A program made the position numbers and the translations under genes. A DNA stretch of 6,489 nucleotides from positions 1-6,489 of the forward strand of contig CALZCR010000104.1 in the NCBI GenBank assembly GCA_945631445.1, written 5' to 3'. Under the pieces are notes generated by a model that had not been told where the DNA came from, did no database searches, and saw only the letters and a list, made by a program, of their open reading frames with translations. This DNA comes from an uncultured Corynebacterium sp. (GTDB lineage: Bacteria; Actinomycetota; Actinomycetes; Mycobacteriales; Mycobacteriaceae). Shown here piece by piece: positions 4,127 to 6,489 of this stretch (its first letter is position 1; each line of letters opens with the position of its first letter).

Positions 4127-6489
4127 ATGAACATGATCGAAGTCCGTGGCGCCCATCTGCACAACCTCCAAGACGTCGACGTCGACGTGCCGCGCAACCA
4201 GCTCGTCGCGGTGACTGGGGTGTCCGGCTCGGGCAAGTCCAGCCTCGCCTTCGGCACGATCCACGGCGAAGCCCAACGCCGCTACTTAGAATCCGTCGCC
4301 CCCTTCGCCCGCCGGCTCATCGGCGGGGCGACGGACCCCCAAGTCGAAGCGGTCCACGGCTTGCCGCCTTCGGTGGCGCTGCAACAAAACACCTCCGCCG
4401 GGGGCGCACGCTCGACCGTCGGCACCGTCTCCACGATGTCCAACGTCGTCCGCCTGCTGTACTCGCGTGTCGGAACCTACCCCGCCGGACAAGAGCACCT
4501 GGACAGCGACAACTTCAGCCCCAACACCGCCGCCGGCATGTGCCCCCGATGCCAGGGCACGGGCATCACCTATGAACCCACCGAAGCCACGATGGTGCCC
4601 GACCCCACCAAGACGATCAACGACGGCGCCATCAAAGCGTGGCCCGGCGCGTGGGCGGGCAAAAACTTCCGCGACATCCTGGACACCCTGGGCTTTCCCA
4701 TGGACACCCCGTGGCAGGACATCGATCCCGCCCAGCGCGAGTGGATCTTGTTCACCGACGAACGCCCCGTGGTCACCGTCAGCCCGGAGCGCCGCGCCGA
4801 CCAGGTGGAAAAGCAGTACCAGGGGATGTGGCGCTCCGTGGCGTCGTATTTGCGCACCACGTTGGCGGAAACCGAGTCGGAGACCTTGCGTAACCGCACC
4901 ATCGGTTTCATGCACGCCTCCACCTGCCCCGCCTGCGGCGGCCGCCGCCTCAACCCGCAGGCGTTGACCGTCACCTACCTGGACATGCCGATCGACGAGT
5001 TCAACGCCCGTCCGCTCGACGAACTCACCGACCTCATCGCCGCCCGCCGTACAAACCTGACAGAGGCCGACGAAGCCGAACGCATCCTGCTCGAGCAATT
5101 GACGCCCATCCTCGACTCCACCGTCGAACTCGGCCTCGGCCACCTCTCCCTGGGACGCTCGGCACGCACCTTGTCCGCCGGGGAAACCCAACGACTGCGC
5201 CTGGCCTCACAACTGCGCAGCGGACTCTTCGGCGTCGTCTACGTCCTCGACGAACCCTCCGCCGGGCTACACCCGGTCGAACGCGAAGCCGTGTTAAAGA
5301 TCGTGCGCCGCTTCCTCGACGCCGGCAACTCCGTCCTGCTCGTCGAACACGACATGGACTTGGTCGCCCACGCCGACTGGATCGTCGACGTCGGCCCCGC
5401 CGCCGGCGAAGGCGGCGGCCACGTGCTCTACTCCGGGCCGGCCGCCGACTACGAGGCCGACTCCCCGACCCACCGGGCCCTCCACCACCGCCGACTGACC
5501 CCCAAAGACACGCCCCGGCCCGCCCACGGTGAATTACACCTGCACGGCGTCACCGCCCGCAGCATCCGGGACCTCGACCTGACGATCGGTCTCGGCCAAT
5601 TCACCGCCGTCGCCGGCGTCTCCGGTTCCGGAAAAACCACCCTGCTGGGCGTGCTCGCCGACGCCCTGCGCGACCAAGCGACGGTGCTGGAGGGAGAAGA
5701 CCACGACGGCCACGACGCCAGCGTCGAGAAGCTGACCGGCGCCGACGCCGTCCACCGGCTCGTGCAAATCACCCAGAAACCCATCGGCCGCACCCCACGC
5801 AGCAGCCTGGCCACCTACACGGGGTTATTCGACAACGTCCGCAAACTCTTCGCCGGCACCGACGCCGCCCACGAGCGCGGCTGGACCGTCAGCCGGTTCT
5901 CCTACAACGTCACCCAAGGCCAATGCCCCACCTGCCGCGGCGAAGGCCAGATCGAGGTCGAACTGGTCTTTTTGCCCGGCTCCTACACCCCGTGCCCGGA
6001 CTGCGCCGGCACACGCTACAACGACGCCACCCTCGAGATCACCTGGCACGGGCTGACCGTCGCCGACGTCCTGGGCCTGACCGTCGACGAAGCCACCGAG
6101 GTCTTCGCCGAAGAACGCCGCATCGCCCGCGCCCTGCGCGCCCTCCAGGCCATCGGGCTGGGCTACCTGCGCCTGGGCCAAGGCGCCCCCGAACTCTCCG
6201 GCGGCGAAGCCCAACGCATCAAACTCGCCACCGAACTGCAGCGGGCCCGCCGGGGCCACACCGTCTACCTCCTCGACGAGCCGACCACCGGGCTACACCC
6301 CGCGGACGTGGAGCTGCTGCTCACGGAGCTGAACCGGCTGGTCGACGCCGGCGAGAGCGTCATCGTCGTCGAGCACGACCTCTCCGTGATCGCCGCCGCC
6401 GACCGCGTCCTGGAGATGGGCCCCGGCGCGGCCGTCGCGGGCGGGAAGATCATCGCGGACGCGACTCCCGCCGGGCTGGGCGCGGAAGA
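4127..6489 (+). CDS. UvrA-like excinuclease ABC subunit A paralogue, short UvrA2/DrrC class; 3' end beyond window
   Basis: This is a cytosolic double-ABC ATPase of the UvrA family, which binds damaged or drug-bound DNA. The visible 787 residues contain Walker A GVSGSGKSS (31-39), signature LSAGETQRLRLA (349-360), Walker B VLDEPSAGLHP (373-383) and H-loop EHD (408-410). The second ABC has GVSGSGKTT (497-505), LSGGEAQRIKLA (690-701), LLDEPTTGLHP (715-725) and EHD (749-751). Zinc cysteines are Cys139/142 with Cys267/270, and Cys600/603 with Cys623/626. Between about 113 (SRVG) and 130 only some 17 residues replace the first zinc module and UvrB-binding region of classical UvrA (about 950 residues). 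It should therefore not recruit UvrB in the usual way and is probably not the main repair UvrA. Relatives include DrrC-type self-resistance proteins and Deinococcus UvrA2. The class usually has about 750-850 residues, so little is missing. A second ATG is two codons downstream; the -10 spacing favours the first. Confidence 0.9.
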   Translation, partial: MNMIEVRGAHLHNLQDVDVDVPRNQLVAVTGVSGSGKSSLAFGTIHGEAQRRYLESVAPFARRLIGGATDPQVEAVHGLPPSVALQQNTSAGGARSTVGTVSTMSNVVRLLYSRVGTYPAGQEHLDSDNFSPNTAAGMCPRCQGTGITYEPTEATMVPDPTKTINDGAIKAWPGAWAGKNFRDILDTLGFPMDTPWQDIDPAQREWILFTDERPVVTVSPERRADQVEKQYQGMWRSVASYLRTTLAETESETLRNRTIGFMHASTCPACGGRRLNPQALTVTYLDMPIDEFNARPLDELTDLIAARRTNLTEADEAERILLEQLTPILDSTVELGLGHLSLGRSARTLSAGETQRLRLASQLRSGLFGVVYVLDEPSAGLHPVEREAVLKIVRRFLDAGNSVLLVEHDMDLVAHADWIVDVGPAAGEGGGHVLYSGPAADYEADSPTHRALHHRRLTPKDTPRPAHGELHLHGVTARSIRDLDLTIGLGQFTAVAGVSGSGKTTLLGVLADALRDQATVLEGEDHDGHDASVEKLTGADAVHRLVQITQKPIGRTPRSSLATYTGLFDNVRKLFAGTDAAHERGWTVSRFSYNVTQGQCPTCRGEGQIEVELVFLPGSYTPCPDCAGTRYNDATLEITWHGLTVADVLGLTVDEATEVFAEERRIARALRALQAIGLGYLRLGQGAPELSGGEAQRIKLATELQRARRGHTVYLLDEPTTGLHPADVELLLTELNRLVDAGESVIVVEHDLSVIAAADRVLEMGPGAAVAGGKIIADATPAGLGAE

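Noticed and set aside
4286..5191. 301-codon open frame on the minus strand inside the uvrA-like gene
   Set aside because: The product is low-complexity Gly/Val/Ala/Asp-rich with no recognisable motif, and the opposite strand carries the full UvrA-family signature set.
5825..6259. 144-codon and neighbouring minus-strand frames in the distal uvrA-like gene
   Set aside because: Same explanation: antisense frames opened by GC bias opposite conserved ABC coding sequence, without starts supported by ribosome sites.

Overview
The window is GC-rich, gene-dense DNA from an actinomycete, most likely a Corynebacterium. The reasons are mycobacterial/corynebacterial-type MenB and MenC, a Cat-type succinyl-CoA:acetate CoA-transferase, promoters whose -10 hexamer sits right against the start codon, and one excellent match to the corynebacterial GlxR operator consensus. 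The genus is an inference. I see no mobile element, tRNA, rRNA or CRISPR array.

Left part (1-2333): a menaquinone locus with two divergent arms. On the minus strand, reading leftwards, lie a 73-residue secreted protein of unknown function, a pterin-4a-carbinolamine dehydratase-like protein and menB (cut by the window start). These three are tightly packed and probably form one operon. On the plus strand lies menC. MenC makes o-succinylbenzoate and MenB later cyclises its CoA ester to 1,4-dihydroxy-2-naphthoyl-CoA. The 76-bp divergent region between the arms carries two outward-facing TACGCT hexamers that form the arms of an inverted repeat.

Middle (2330-4126): menC converges on a full-length acetate/succinate CoA-transferase gene (cat) on the minus strand. 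Their two TAG stops lie inside one shared CTAG, so no terminator fits between them. Upstream of cat, and probably on the same transcript, is an unannotatable 38-codon reading frame with a strong Shine-Dalgarno sequence. Upstream of that is a GlxR-like palindrome overlapping the -35 of a predicted promoter.

Right part (4127-6489): a UvrA-like double-ABC ATPase of the short class, which lacks the UvrB-binding region of UvrA. It is divergent from cat and cut by the window end, probably missing only a few tens of residues.

Most of this is ordinary core metabolism. The points worth a second look are the small ORF ahead of cat, the GlxR-like operator in the cat/uvrA-like divergent region, the leaderless-type promoters with identical 7-nt spacing, and the inverted-repeat divergent promoter in the men locus. 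I found no convincing new multi-gene system.
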